A stretch of DNA of 64,000 nt, from NCBI GenBank assembly GCA_031761405.1, contig JASEVX010000013.1, forward strand, positions 46,632,143-46,696,142, given 5' to 3'. Below, one piece after another: positions 33,177 through 45,906 of this stretch (positions within the stretch are counted from its first letter, which is position 1; each line of letters opens with the position of its first letter). Under the pieces are notes generated by a model, which did no database searches, was not told where the DNA came from, and saw nothing but the letters and a program-made list of their open reading frames with translations. This stretch comes from Serripes groenlandicus (Eukaryota; Mollusca; Bivalvia; Cardiida; Cardiidae). Both the position numbers and the translations under genes were made by a program.

Positions 33177-33707
33177 CTAGTGTTATCCGTATTCCTATAA
33201 TAAACTATTTGTTTGATTTAGACAATTCAGAGTGCAGTTCAGTTTTGAGTTAGTTTAAACTTATATTTTTTACATCGATTGCGAACCAAGCTTACAAATT
33301 ATATTAATCACGTATCGTATCATGTATGCTTCCTAGAGTCTTAAACAATATTTAGCCGTTTGTGTGGAAACTTCGTAAGGTAGAACCCGCTCATCATGGG
33401 AAACGAGAGAGGACAACATTTATGGATAGTGTTCAATTTCTATGGATTATGCAAAGTCGACTGGATGATTGATGCGTTCGACGCTATTCTATAGAAAACA
33501 TCTGAATCAAATGTAATACCCGCGACGCTATTGACTGAGCTACCGGGGCTCATATTTCAGTCCTTAATCAAAACATTTTAATACATGTGGCCAGAAGACA
33601 CATACATCATTGACAAAACATTACATGTCAGGTTTAAACAAAGTCAATTACAATGGGGATCATATATTTTCTATTAAAGAGCATGCCCCCTTTTTATTTG
33701 ACATTGT

Positions 33708-33936
33708 TTAACACTTTCCCCCAGCCAAGAAATCTGCAGCAGACGACTTTGAACATATTTTGTCAAAAAATGGAAAATCTCTATAATTGAATGGATAACC
33801 AATGACTAAAAGTGGAAAACATTATGGGCAAAAGGAGAAATTGCTCATCATGAGCGATTTCTTCTTATGCCACAATGTTTTCAAAAGTCGTCTGCTTTAG
33901 AGGTGTCAGAAGCGTCTGTATGAGGGAAAGGGTTAA
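33708..33936. mobile_element. piggyBac-like MITE private to U3, with TTAA duplication
   Basis: A 221-bp element (33712-33932) with ends CACTTTCCC and GGGAAAGGG, bounded by TTAA at 33708-33711 and 33933-33936. The matching place in U1 (around 1979-1982) has one TTAA and no element, with similar flanks on both sides; U2, U4 and U5 look the same. Confidence 0.8.
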
Positions 33937-34093
33937 CACCGCGTTCAAAAACATTTCAATATATGGTTTCGTATTCGATTGGAACGTATAGACCTAATAA
34001 GTTCACGGCTGAGTGAACGCTTCACAAATACTGAACGAGGGGAGTTCAACAAATAACGCGAACGTGTTGTGTTCCTCTGTAGCGGCATATTAG

Positions 34094-34275
34094 TTTTAGT
34101 TAAAAAAAAAAAACAATTGGGGGGGAGGTGTTACGCCGTTTTCAACATTAATTCAGTTATATCACGGCGACTGTTCACTTATTCATGATCCCTAGGTAAA
34201 CAAACCTGTACTAGGCTAGAAAATGTGCCTTATCCAAGTGCACTCAATCCACCATGACCGTTATAGTGGCACATT
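34094..34275 (-). mobile_element. SINE fragment private to U3
   Basis: Carries the same tail core (on the minus strand CGCCGTGATATAAC and GTTGAAAACGGCG) and poly-A/poly-G tracts. It interrupts a sequence that is continuous in the other units. The host sequence around TAGCGGCACATTA appears imperfectly on both sides, like a target duplication of about 14 bp. Confidence 0.55.
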
Positions 34276-34334
34276 AAGTAAACATGAAATTTAAATATAA
34301 TGTAAATGCACACATTCATACATAGTCTTCATAT

Positions 34335-34580
34335 GATAAAACCAACACTGTGGACTCTGCGTAAAGTATCGACCCGGATCAGCCTAAGCATGCCGCGCAG
34401 GTTTACCCTGATAGACACTTTTCGACTCCTGTGGATTTTCTGTTTCATGAATCATTAATCTATACCTCTATCCGCATTAGACGGAATGTGTCAGCCCAAA
34501 TCAGTCTGGACTGCGCAAGCTGATCTATATCGATACATCACGCAGAGGTCATAATGGTTTTTTTTGTTCGCGGGACGGCT
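34335..34580. mobile_element. MITE A, second copy in U3, left end trimmed
   Basis: The left arm begins at GATAAAACC without the outer bases. The right arm ends in the fuller GGGACGGCT. Confidence 0.65.
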
Positions 34581-34854
34581 CATATTATGTTGCAGTACTT
34601 AGCGGTACAACTGTGTGAATTGTACTACGATAAGCGTGGGAAATTTTATATCTCGCGAGAATGAAGGTCAAGTGTGATGTCTATGCTTCAACAATCTTAT
34701 AAATACACTACAAGCTGACGTATCACTAGTACAACGTACATTTCCATGTATTATATACATAAGACCGAATAAATAAAACGTTTATACAATATAAATATTT
34801 TCAAAACCGATATAACAGATTATACACATATTTTTTATTTTCATGAATGATGTG

Positions 34855-34985
34855 TGAATGACGTCTCACATCCTATTTCAATGACGTCACATCATATTTA
34901 AGTGACGTCTCACATCATATTTTAATGACTTGTTCCATTATATTTCAATGACGTCACATCATATTTCAGTGACGCCCCATTACAA
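34855..34985 (+). promoter_or_regulatory. CRE-like site cluster upstream of copy 3
   Basis: Perfect palindromes at 34882-34889 and 34949-34956. Their spacing of 67 bp equals that in the other units although the surrounding sequence differs most here. Confidence 0.4.
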
Positions 34986-35751
34986 TATTTCGTACAGTTT
35001 GTTTCTGCATTTTATCTTCGGATAACATAAGTGGAACATTTGAACTTGTAAAACCGAATTGCGTCTCGTCTGTGCAAAACCAGTGTTGTATATAAGAAAA
35101 TATCCCTGAATTGTGTATAAGCATACACTAATATATATGCTTAAGAACTTCAACTTGAAATTTGATATATACCAATCAGTCACTTATAAAAACTCATCGA
35201 CAGCATTCGATATTATTATTGAACACCCCTCGTAGTTACGCCTGTTGATCTGTTTTGCTCTCACTTGGAGATATCAAGAAGATACACATAAATTTAATTT
35301 TTACCCAGTGAACATTGGTTGAAATAATTAAGTATTAATTTCGATGGATACAAAGTGTATATGAGAACATTGTAAATCCTTTTTTATACATTTACATATA
35401 ACCAAATATAATATGAATAAATTGGATATTTGTAGCGTAACTGTCACTTTATAGGAAGTATATAATAGTGATATCGAAGGCATTAAGTTTCTAATATACT
35501 TTTAAATATTTTAAAATAACATTTGATAAACACAAGTATTGCTGTGAACATTGAACAATTGATAAGAAAGCATTGATGAAGTATACAATACGGAGAAAGC
35601 AAAGATTCGCTTTGTTTGTGATAAAGCGTTAACATAACTTAAGAGGATACGAGAAATAAGGAAAATCGACGAAAGAAAGAGAATCAACATTTAGACTCAG
35701 TTCGATCTTTGGACTACATCATCAAAGTGTCAGTGAATATCAAAGTTCACC

Positions 35752-35859
35752 GCAATAGATTACCTTAACTTCTTTGCAGTAATCGCATTATATTTGTCGA
35801 TCGGGGTTCTCTTCGCATTTAAAGACAACACAACGGGTCTTCCAGTGGTAAAGTGTTAA
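35752..35859 (+). pseudogene. Upstream SLC5 N-terminal segment, open version, U3
   Basis: Here the internal stop is absent: the codon is TTG (Leu), followed by Ser-Ile-Gly-Val-Leu-Phe-Ala-Phe-Lys-Asp. The frame is open from 35752 to the TAA at 35857. A GTAAAG, close to a splice-donor consensus, occurs at about 35848 just where similarity to the main gene ends. The other units read ATATAG there. This may therefore be close to an ancestral first exon, but no matching downstream exon is seen. Confidence 0.65.
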
Positions 35860-35977
35860 CCATCATTATGTAGTTTTAAGACCTCTGACATGGACACAGG
35901 CTTAAATCACACAGCATCGACGAAAAACAAGAATCAGCATTTGAATACATCCAGACTCAGATATATCGTAGGGTTAC

Positions 35978-37810
35978 ATGACAATGGTGTTACAAAATTC
36001 AAATTTCACTGTAGTAGATTATCTCATATTCTTTGCAACAATCGCCTTGTCTTTGGCGATCGGAATATTCTTCGCGTTTAAAGACAAAAACAAACGATAT
36101 CTGGATTATTATTTCCTTGCCGATAGAAAGTCAGCCGTATTGCCAACAGCCTTGTCCCTGCTTGTCTCATACCAGTCATCGATTGTCATCCTTGGGGCAC
36201 CAGCTGAAGTGTATAACTATGGCATGACGCTTGCCTATTACGTAGTGGCAATTTGGCTTAGTTTTATATTTGGTGGACTGGTTGTGGTGCCCATATTGTA
36301 TCCACTGAAGCTTACAAGCGTGTTTAAATATTTCCAGCTACGTTACCACGACAACATTATCCGCTATCTTGCGTTTATATTAGGTTTGATATATTTTGTC
36401 TTTTACATGGGCACCGTTATTTTTGGTACCTGTGTGGCCCTTGAATTCATAATAGGGATCCCATACTGGGGCACGATCTTAATTTACACCATTGTGACCG
36501 CAACGTATACTTCGATAGGGGGTATGACAGCGGTGATATGGACCGATGTATTCCAGCTGATGATCATGCTCATTGGAGTATTCTCAATAATTATAAAATC
36601 ATCGACAATGGTAGGTGGTATGGGCAATATGCTCAACCTAGCTTCGAGCAGATTAGACGTAGGAGATTTCAGGATCGATCCAAGAATAAGATACCAGTTC
36701 TGGAACACTGGCATTGCCACATTTACAGTATATCTTATGTCAATCCTCCAACAACCAGGATGTCAGAGAATCAGCTGCGCACCGACCCTCAAAGCAGCAA
36801 GACAAATCATCATTGTGGCAGGGATATTAGCTGGGATTTTCTGCTTCCTTGTTAACTTCGAAGGAGTTGCTATCTACGCATACTACTCATCAATAGGTTG
36901 CGATCCACTCGCATCTGGTCGAATCGACAATGTGAACCAGCTTATTCCGCTAGCTGTAATTGACTTATTTTCATCGTTGCCAGGTTTGTCTGGATTGTTC
37001 ATTGCAGCCTTGTCTAGTGCAGCACTAAGCACGTTGTCGTCATGTCTTAGTAGTTTAGGTGCCGTTACATACGAGGATATTATACGAGAAAAATATCCCG
37101 ATATACCGGAACACCGGGCTACTCTTATTGCCAAGATAATAGTTTTCTTGTACGGTATTGCAGCCGCGGGACTTTCTTTCATAATCTCCGTTCTACCTGG
37201 ATCCATTACAAGTATTTTCTACGCATTCATGGGGTGTATCGACGGACCGGTATGTGCAATATTCTTGGTGTCAATGTTTTACAAGAGAGCCACGACGAAA
37301 GGCGTTGTCATGGGGACATTCGCAGGCATGGCAGTCGTGTTTTGGCTCAATATTGGTCGATCGCTGGGATATGGCAAAATAGATCCGAAACTTCCGTCTG
37401 CTCCTGTTGACAACTGTTCCCAGACACTTATGGATACCATGCAATACAACTACTTCACGATGTCATCGTTACCAGCCAATACCATATATACTGTCTTGAC
37501 TACGGAAATGTACCAATTGCAGGTTACAAACGCTTCGATCCCAGATACAACATTTCTAACAGAAATCTATTCTATTTCTTTCATGTGTTTTTCTATGATT
37601 GGATGTGTCACATCTGTCATCGTAGCAATTTTGATAAGTCTTTGCACAACACCACCGGATGAGGTTGACGATAAATATTTGTTTAGTTTTAAGAAACATA
37701 TCTGGCTGGCTTTCTTTGTCAGAAATGACGAAGATCAGTTCGTCGATGTGAAAGAAGAATATGCTCTCAATGAAGGTGAAATTCATGATTTAATGGCTAC
37801 CAAAACATGA
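35978..37810 (+). CDS. SLC5-family sodium-coupled transporter, copy 3, intact, most divergent
   Basis: Full 610-residue frame with the same start context, motifs, sequon loop and stop as copy 2. It is the most distinct copy, with about fifteen amino-acid differences from copy 2. Examples are Val for Ile at residue 13, Lys for Thr and Tyr for Phe in the Tyr-Phe-Gln-Leu-Arg segment, Thr for Lys at 184, Gly for Ala in the Gly-Gly-Met-Ala stretch, Ser for Ala before Ser-Ile-Gly-Cys, His for Gln in the Pro-Glu-Gln-Arg stretch, and Gln for His near the C-terminal end. The changes keep hydropathy and leave the Cys-Asp-Pro motif and the Ser-rich helix intact, which fits continued constraint. Its flanks are also the most different, including an upstream exon relic that is less decayed than in other units. 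It may represent the oldest branch, or one that escaped recent homogenisation. Confidence 0.9.
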   Translation: MTMVLQNSNFTVVDYLIFFATIALSLAIGIFFAFKDKNKRYLDYYFLADRKSAVLPTALSLLVSYQSSIVILGAPAEVYNYGMTLAYYVVAIWLSFIFGGLVVVPILYPLKLTSVFKYFQLRYHDNIIRYLAFILGLIYFVFYMGTVIFGTCVALEFIIGIPYWGTILIYTIVTATYTSIGGMTAVIWTDVFQLMIMLIGVFSIIIKSSTMVGGMGNMLNLASSRLDVGDFRIDPRIRYQFWNTGIATFTVYLMSILQQPGCQRISCAPTLKAARQIIIVAGILAGIFCFLVNFEGVAIYAYYSSIGCDPLASGRIDNVNQLIPLAVIDLFSSLPGLSGLFIAALSSAALSTLSSCLSSLGAVTYEDIIREKYPDIPEHRATLIAKIIVFLYGIAAAGLSFIISVLPGSITSIFYAFMGCIDGPVCAIFLVSMFYKRATTKGVVMGTFAGMAVVFWLNIGRSLGYGKIDPKLPSAPVDNCSQTLMDTMQYNYFTMSSLPANTIYTVLTTEMYQLQVTNASIPDTTFLTEIYSISFMCFSMIGCVTSVIVAILISLCTTPPDEVDDKYLFSFKKHIWLAFFVRNDEDQFVDVKEEYALNEGEIHDLMATKT

Positions 37811-38072
37811 GTCTGACTCGGCTACGTATATTGTAATAATATTGTTCTGATTGATGCTAGACTAAAGGATGTAGTTGTGTGTGGATTAAACCTTGTATCA
37901 GCTTAAGCTTACTTCATATTCCGGTATAAATCTTTCCGTATTTCACGTCCGTTTTCGTTAAAATAATTTCGGTCGAATTGATTGAATTTAACTTAACGTC
38001 GTTTTTAACGGTATGCCAATTATATCACGGCGGCCAGTTCATCTGCCAGGAACTTAATTTCAATTCCACATG

Positions 38073-38100
38073 TATGAGCCGGGACGCGAGACGGCTCATA
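38073..38100. repeat. Palindromic hairpin, U3, mismatched
   Basis: Left arm TATGAGCCGGG against GACGGCTCATA, so the inner pairs are lost. Confidence 0.5.
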
Positions 38101-39780
38101 TGCTGATCTACAGCCAAATAAATCATCAAAACCACTCTTTGCATATAATTGAGTGGATATACCTTCACAATAATGCATTGAATATATGATCATGAGTTCA
38201 ATATACTGGAAATATGTATAGGATACACTGGAAATGTCTGATTTGATCATTTTAAGTATTTTGACATTGTTTGAAAGTGAAAGTAGAGTATGTGAAAAGC
38301 CAGTTTTGACCCTCCCGGCCTTATTGTGTTCAAAATGGTGTTAACCATCTTCGAGGGGTGAATTCCTTCTTGCATGATACACGACCCCTCCCCTCTCCCC
38401 TCCCGCCTCCGACACCCACTGCAGCCCCTGCACCCCCGGCGCCCAAATTGTTGGGGGATTATTTTAAAGCTGAAAGGTTACTCATTTCAGTCATATAGGG
38501 TGCCTACCTATACCAAATTGAAGAAAATGTGATCATTGAGGGTTGAAACTGGTTGATTAACATGGAAACAAAAAAGGAATTTTATTGGTGTAATGTGAAA
38601 GGATGACGGTACTAATGCAACTTTTGTCAATTATCGGAAAGAATGAATATCTGAGCCTGGTTCGAACCCAAGACCTCTGGTGTAATAGCCCTCGTCGTTA
38701 CACAATACAAGTCGTAATACAAATTATGAAGCAAACTTACAATACAACTCTAATAAAACATGAACCACTCCCCCCCTGATATAGGATGTTCTCTTTGTAA
38801 ATATTGAACGAAAGAGTGACAATTGAGGATTGAAACATATTGATTTACATAGAAATGATTTGCTAATCTTTGACCTTGAAATGATTTGTTAATCTTTGAC
38901 CTAGAAATGATTTGTTAATCTGTGACATAGAATATGTGTCATTTTTGTCATAAAGATCATATGTGATACTTTTATAACATAACAAGTGTGATTGTTTTAG
39001 TAACGATATTTTGCAAATAGAAATTTAAACTTGAAATGATACAGCTTGGCATTTTTGACTTCGGAGTCTCGTTTCAAAGGTCCCGGGTTCGAAACCCCCG
39101 GTGAGCGGTTTCTGTATTGAAGAGGAATCCGCCATGACTGAGTCGTAAGTGCGGGAAATTTGAATTGGGCGTTCCGGGTTTGATCCCTGTGATTGGCTCC
39201 AGTGAATGCTACAGACGACTTTTGAAAACATTATTACAAAAGTGAATACAGCAGTAGGGTGTTTCATTCGACGCAATTTCTTACACAACCGTTTTAATAT
39301 AGGTCAAATTACGCTAAATACATCCGCTGACTTGCTGATCTACAGTACTATAGTTCCTAAAAAAAACTTTCTTTGCGTAGAAATGAGTGTATACCATCAC
39401 CAGAATGAAGTGAATATATGACATTGAGTTTAAATGCGTTGTGAATGTGTATAGGATGCACTGTAAATGATTGATTTGATCACTTTTAGTATTTTGACCT
39501 TGTTTGAAAGTGAACGGAGAATGCTAAACACCGGTTTTGAACGGGCACGATTTGGTCCAAAATGACGGTTACAATTTTCGCTTGGTGAGTTCTTTCTTGC
39601 ATAATGCATGACCCCACATTTTCTGTGGATTGTTTTAAAGCTAGGAGGTAACTCTTGTCAATGATATATGGTGTTCTACATGAGAAACGCTTAGAAAGTG
39701 TGACACTTGAGGGCTGAAACTGGTCAATTTACATGGAAACAAAGAAAGATTTGTTTTGGTGTATTGTAACCTATAGGTAA
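38101..39780. repeat. Intra-unit duplicate blocks a, b and c, U3
   Basis: Block a loses a TGACCTTTACTAGTAAG stretch near 38600, and block b lacks its first part at about 38775. Confidence 0.6.
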
Positions 39781-40193
39781 ATACACTATCCAGTTTCTAA
39801 TACACTATTCATTTTACACATATAGACACTTTCTGTCGCCTCTTCAGCAGACGGCTTTTAATTACATTACGATAAGTGAGAGTGTGCTCAGTATGCGTAA
39901 TTTCAGCTTTTCCCACAATGTTTTCAAATCTATTCAATAGTTATGCATTCATTCATAGAAATTTTCCATAGTTTCGTCTAGACGTTTTAAAAATCGTTTA
40001 TTTCAGGATAATGTGGGAAAAGATTAATAATCAAATTTGAATGAAAACGTTCGTTCAGATTTTAACATCAGCTCTCTATAGCAGCACTCGGAGAGGTCAG
40101 GCGCCGCAACCAATATACATGTTTCCTTTGCTGACTTATACGTTATACACGTTTCTTTTACTAGCTAATATATTATACACGTTAATTTTACTT

Positions 40194-40259
40194 ACTGGTG
40201 TCGGGATAAATGGACCAGAAGTACTGGTAAATTATACAGGCAACGCAGTGATTTAACTG
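40194..40259 (+). mobile_element. Inverse single satellite monomer, U3
   Basis: Counterpart of 12541-12606. In this unit it lies about 7.4 kb from the amplified array. Confidence 0.6.
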
Positions 40260-40283
40260 AAAAATTGTGGAAAGCAGCGTTAT

Positions 40284-40675
40284 ATGTATTTACTAATTGA
40301 TTCATTATATATGTTTCTTCGACTAACTTGTACATTATACACTTTCATTATTTCACGAAATAACGTATACTATATGTATCTGTCACTAACTAATACGTTA
40401 AACATGTTTCTTGAACTGACTAATACATTAAACATGTTTATTCTAACTAAAGCATTAAACATGTTTATTGAACTAATTAATACATTGAATATGTTTCTTC
40501 TACTAAACTGAAGGATTAAACATTTTTCTTGAACTAACTAATACAGTAAACATGTTACTTGGACTAACTAATACAGTAAACATGTTACTTGAACTAACTA
40601 ATACAGTAAACATGTCACTTGGACTAACTAAATCATTAAACATGTTTACTCTACTAACTAATATATTTCACAAAT
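40284..40675. repeat. 30-bp AT minisatellite, U3
   Basis: Copy order differs: TACAGTAAACATGT copies are expanded to three near 40550-40615. Confidence 0.85.
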
Positions 40676-40974
40676 CGTATGCCAAGCAATCGAGCATCCA
40701 GTATCGTGCCAAAGATAGTCTCTTGGAATACACATCCCCAGCACAGTTATTGACGCCGCGTGGAAGCGCGGCGTCAGTACGTGATAGGTATTGGATAGGT
40801 GAGCAATGTAGGCACATCTTGGTCTTCTGGGTTAAAATAAAGGAACATTTGGCCTTCTTTTTCGAAATATTTACATCCTGTCTGTTTATGTACTGAACTG
40901 CATCTGCTTCCTTTAAGTCATAATTCAAAATCATGCGCGGCGTCTTTGATTCTTTGCATCAAAGTTCGTCTTGT

Positions 40975-41283
40975 TATTAATGGCAGGCTGGTGTCCAACA
41001 GTATCCCAATCTATAAAGACAAGATATTGGTTTGAATCAACCATTTCACTGAGCCGTTCAACGAGAAAAGCAACATTGTGGCTCTGTGTAAAGTATATGC
41101 CCGGATATAAGCCTAAGCATGTGTTCATTATTAATGGCAGGCTGGTGTCCAACAGTATCCCAATCTATAAAGACAAAATATTGGTTTGAATCAACCATTT
41201 CACTGAGCCGTTCCACGAGAAAACCAACATTTTGTACTACGCGTAAAGTATACACCCGGATCAACCTAAGCTGTGGGTTTTCT
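40975..41283. repeat. 155-bp tandem repeat, two copies, U3
   Basis: Same arrangement as U1. Confidence 0.8.
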
Positions 41284-41425
41284 GTTTCAGGAATAATTAC
41301 TCTATACCTCTATCCCCCTGAGACGGAATGTGTTGGCCAGGTTTAGCCTTCGCGGATTGCTCAGACTAATCTAGGACGATACATTACGCAGAGTCCATAA
41401 TGTTGGTTTTCTCGTGGAACGGCTC
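41205..41425. mobile_element. MITE A, third copy in U3
   Basis: 221 bp with perfect terminal arms as in U1. Confidence 0.75.
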
Positions 41426-41535
41426 AGATGTTAATGACCATTCGACGTCATAGTAGAGGACAACATTTAAAAACGAGGGCAAATGTAAATTGCTAAAACT
41501 AAGAGCATGTTCTTTTGATCCGACAATATGTGAAA

Positions 41536-41652
41536 ACCATTCTTTCAATTTTAGAGATAGAACACATTATTCGCGTCAAATATTTTCGAAGCAACATAAT
41601 CATATCAGGTTAATTGTGCATAAAAAAGTAAATGATTCATGAAAAAAAGTCA
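41536..41652. other. Segment of about 115 bp present in U3 and U4 only
   Basis: Lies between GACAATATGTGAAA and GTCAAAGTAAACAGTG. U1 and U2 join these flanks directly. The U4 copy is at about 55068-55180. Either a deletion shared by U1 and U2 or an insertion shared by U3 and U4. Confidence 0.75.
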
Positions 41653-41720
41653 AAGTAAACAGTGACTTTCGGCTTATTCGACCAAATGACACTAAACTGT
41701 ACGTTCATCGTGAATTTAGT

Positions 41721-41965
41721 GGCCCGGTGATCTAGTGCTTAACACGTTAGACTGTCGATCCAGAGATCCAGGGTCTGGCTTTTTCTGAAGTGCGTTAAGT
41801 GTCTACCACTCAACTAGAGGTCAAGTTCTGGTCCTTTCCATAACGAAGTGCCTCGCGTGTATCGGTGCTATACACTGAGCACGTTAAAGAACCAAGTGGT
41901 CTTTGCGGAAACAGCTAGGGTATCGCACCAGGACCCCTTGTATCTTGAAGTAATCTGGATCTGTC
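41721..41965 (+). mobile_element. tRNA-derived SINE, U3
   Basis: Counterpart of 13988-14230. Confidence 0.55.
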
Positions 41966-42133
41966 AGATGCTTGTTCATAATATAGTGTACACTACCAAA
42001 TGGGCATATGAAACATTATATAACAATTTCGTTTCGTTCCGGTAATACCATTTAGTTCCGGTGACAGACTGTCGTCACTCGAAATGTTTGAAACATACAT
42101 GTCTCGCCTTTATTGAGTCTCTATTACAGCCGA

Positions 42134-42206
42134 GGCCAGGTAGCTGAGTCGGTAGTGACGCGGGCTGTCAATCCAGGGGTTGGGAGTTCGAATCACTGCT
42201 ATGCCA
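42134..42206 (+). pseudogene. tRNA-like sequence, U3
   Basis: Counterpart of 14401; the B box decays to TTCGAATCACT. Confidence 0.45.
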
Positions 42207-43480
42207 ATATTCTTTCTAACGTTAGACAAAAGTCAATGCGACAAGCATCATTCTTCTTCAACCAATGGGCTAAAAATGGAAAAGCAGCCAGTTGCTTGCA
42301 AAGACTATTGTGTGGAGAACTGGTACGAACATGCTAGGAAATACATGGATAGCCTATGTGAATTGGCCTTCCTGATATGACTGAAACATTTTTGAAAAAG
42401 GCGATATACCCACAATCAAGCAATCACTCAATAAAGTATATTGGTTTATTTGCGTGGCATTTTACGCCACTTTAAAAATCAGTACTTCTGGTCCTGGTCC
42501 TGGTCTTTGGTTCTGACACCAGCGAGTCAGTCGTAAGCCTGAGCGTAACGAAGGTCAAGTCGGTACTACCATTTGAAATGCCTATTGAACATAAACTGGT
42601 TCCTCGTAGAACATCCTTTATGACAACGTTTAGGAGACTTATCTCTCCATGGTTTTAATTGGACGTACGTTAAATCAATCAAATCTAACATTATAGATAA
42701 CGTTTGGCCTTATTTCAAACTGTCTAAACTTCTAATTTTAGGTCAAAGGGAAGGAATTCATTTTCCATAGTCGACAATTATAGCATTATGGGTTATGGTT
42801 CGTTAAAAGCAAATGAATTAACACATATACCTGTATCAAATTAAAGTTCATAGTTCATTCTTAGAACAACCAAAACAGCAAAAAAAAAAAATTCACCGAC
42901 CGTTGACAGAGTTAGGAGGTCAAATGAAAGGTCACCCTTATCCCGCACTGAATTTTACTTTCTATTTCAGAAAATACAGCATGTTCTGAAAATGGCTCTT
43001 AATGTGTCAACATAGCTAAAAGCAAACACTATTTTTTTATTATAAATAAGTCCAAGATTATTCAACTTAATAAACAACACTTTCAATTTAAAACAAAATC
43101 ATTATTGTCCAATGGGAGACAACTTCAATCTCATATATTCATCTGTATACACAGGGAGAATGAATAGGTGAACTGTAGCCGTGAAATAACTGAAATACTA
43201 TTGACACGGTATTGAACCCCAATAGAATATGCTACAGTCAAACCTGTTCTAAAGACCACCTTTGAATAGCGATTCCCTTTTATATAGCAGCCCCACTTTT
43301 AGTTTCCCAGTTTTTTATTTTCTCAATAAATGACCCTGCACTTAAAGACCATCTGTGAAAAAAGACCATATGGTCACGTGTTTGTATTGTATTTTTATAA
43401 TCGGTTCACTCAAACATTAAAGTATGTTTAAACGGGTCCATGAAACAATCAATTAGTTTGTTATACACAAACAAATCATG

Positions 43481-43732
43481 CATCCTCGTTACCCAGGCTT
43501 TTCATAAAATACATGTTACCCTGGGCAAATTGCCTAGCGAAACTTCGTAAAGCATGCGCACCACGATTTCCTCCATTACTACACTGTAATTTTCGTATCG
43601 CATGAGGTTTGTCTCATTCGGCCAATCAAACGGCTGCATTTCACCTCATAAATTATTCATGAGTACGAGATTTTTACAGCCAATTTGCACAGTGTATCAT
43701 GTATTTTATGAATAGCCAGGGAATTGAGGATG
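43481..43732. mobile_element. MITE C, U3
   Basis: 252 bp; left arm reads CATCCTCGTTACCCAG, with a small internal insertion. Confidence 0.8.
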
Positions 43733-44874
43733 AAATCATGATGCTGTTAAAAGTTGTTCTTAAAATAAACCTTTACTTTATAAATATTAATAAAAAAGTA
43801 CAAAACAATTGTATAGTATATTTTATTCTATTTTTACTCGTGTCGGTGATGAAATACCGAAAACAAATACCTACAGCTATATTGTATATTTGTGTAGCAC
43901 AAGGACGACGAAGCTTCAACTCAAAAGAGTTTGCCAGCATGCACGGACTCGAGCTCGCGGCCGGAAACTTGTTCAACGTAGAATGGGATGAATATGTACC
44001 AACGTTACACAAACAACTAGGATTCAAGCATCTACCATTGAAGTGACAGACAATTCAAGAAAAAATTATTTTTTGTCAGAGCTACGTCATGGAAAAAGGA
44101 CATACGGATTTTATTTTTGCTTTTTTTGAAACCTTTTTCAACATACACATTATTAACCGACGACTTTTCTAAACTGTGAGAAAAGTAGAAATTGCTCATA
44201 AAAAGCAATTTCCCCTTTTGCCACAAAGTTTTCAACTCTATTAACAAATTATACTTTCATCTATTTGCCTAGATGTGCTCAAAGTCGTCTGGTGCAGATT
44301 TGTTGTGTGCTGGTCTCGTTTAAAATCTAAAAATAGCATTTGACTATATATAAATAAATGTTAATTTTAGATTTTAAACGAGACTGGCACCTGTGTGCGG
44401 GAAATAGTCAGACACAGATTACGAACGATTCCAACTGCGTCTTCTTTCACGAAATCTTTCAATCGGAACGGCTCGGCTAAAATCGTAAACTCCATTTACG
44501 TCTACGACATCGTTGATGAATATACCCTCGGATAGGTTGTAAACGACCTTTACGGTCGATCGATATGCAATATTATTCGGGTTAAAGCGAACATAATTGA
44601 CTGGAGATAATAATACTATTTCGACACACTCCGCAATTATTGCCCGTCTGAGTAAACAAATTGCATGCGCATCCATGCTTTAAGATCCAAATTGATATTG
44701 GTTTTTACATACATTTCTTGAGACTTTCTATGAATAGTTGGTGTACAGTGCATAATAGATCAAACTGTGTTGATGTGATGACTGATCTAGATGATATACT
44801 GGTCACAAATATCTAGCGGTTGGTCTTCACATAGCGCCAGAATAAGGCGAGTGGCAATATATTGACGACATTTG

Positions 44875-45127
44875 AGCCGTCCTGCGAGAAAACCAACATT
44901 GTTGACTGTGCGTAAAGTATCGACCCGGATCAGCCTAAGCATGCCTCGCAAGCTTACCCGGATATACACGTTTCGCCTCCTGTGGATTTTCTGTTTCAGG
45001 AATCATTGCTCTACACCTCTATTCCCCTAAAACGGAATGTGTAGGCCCGGATCAGTCTGCGCGGACTCCGCAGGCTGATCTGGATCGATACATTACGCAG
45101 AAGCCATAATGTTGGTTTTCTTGTGGG
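44875..45127. mobile_element. MITE A at the U3/U4 junction
   Basis: Same 253-bp element as at 17146, with the decamer at 44865-44874 and 45128-45137. Confidence 0.75.
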
Positions 45128-45191
45128 ACGACATTTGTGATTATGTTCATGATATAAATCAAGTGTATATACATATCTTGTTATTGTACGT

Positions 45192-45385
45192 TTAACCCTT
45201 TTTCACATACGACAATTCTGCAGCAGACGACTTTGAAAACATTTGGCAAAAATGTGAAGTATCTCCGTAAATGAGTGTTTAATTATTATTAACCATCATG
45301 AGCAATTTCTCCTTTTGTCACAATGTTTTCAAAAGTCGTTTGCTACAAATGCGTCAGAATGCGTCTGCAAGAGGAAAAGGGTTTA
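45192..45385. mobile_element. MITE B, U4
   Basis: Counterpart of 263-456. Confidence 0.65.
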
Positions 45386-45825
45386 TTTTGAACTCTCCTA
45401 TTTTTGAGCAGTATCTGGGTTTTGAAGAAGTTGTGGATGGAAAGGATACAATGAGGGACATTAATGATAATTATATTATCTCCCTTGTCAGATAAAGACC
45501 AAGGAAGACCAAATAGTTGGTAGGTCATTTTAGTTGGAATCCTTTGTCTTTATCGCTATTTCGCAATGAGATATTGCAATTACTCTGTACACTTTAATCA
45601 TAAATGCGTTAATTAAAGTGATGATTCAAAAGAGAAAATTTACATAGCAGTGTTTAAAGAAAACAAATGTGGAATTACTAATCAATCTACAGTTGGCCAA
45701 GAAAATGCAATTATAAGTGCACCATCCAGTGCAAAGAAACCAATGATAAAAACAGAGGAAACCAAATGATAGGACCTAGCTAGATGTAGAGAGTATTAAA
45801 GGGAGATAACTGACCGATGTCTCCA

Positions 45826-45897
45826 ATTGGTGACTTACGCCGTTTTCAAAAAAGTCTCAGTTATATCATGGCGTATCCTGGGAAGGTTACCAGTACG
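45826..45897 (-). mobile_element. SINE-tail fragment, U4
   Basis: Counterpart of 897-968, U2 variant. Confidence 0.55.
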
Positions 45898-45906
45898 TCT
45901 TGAAAA

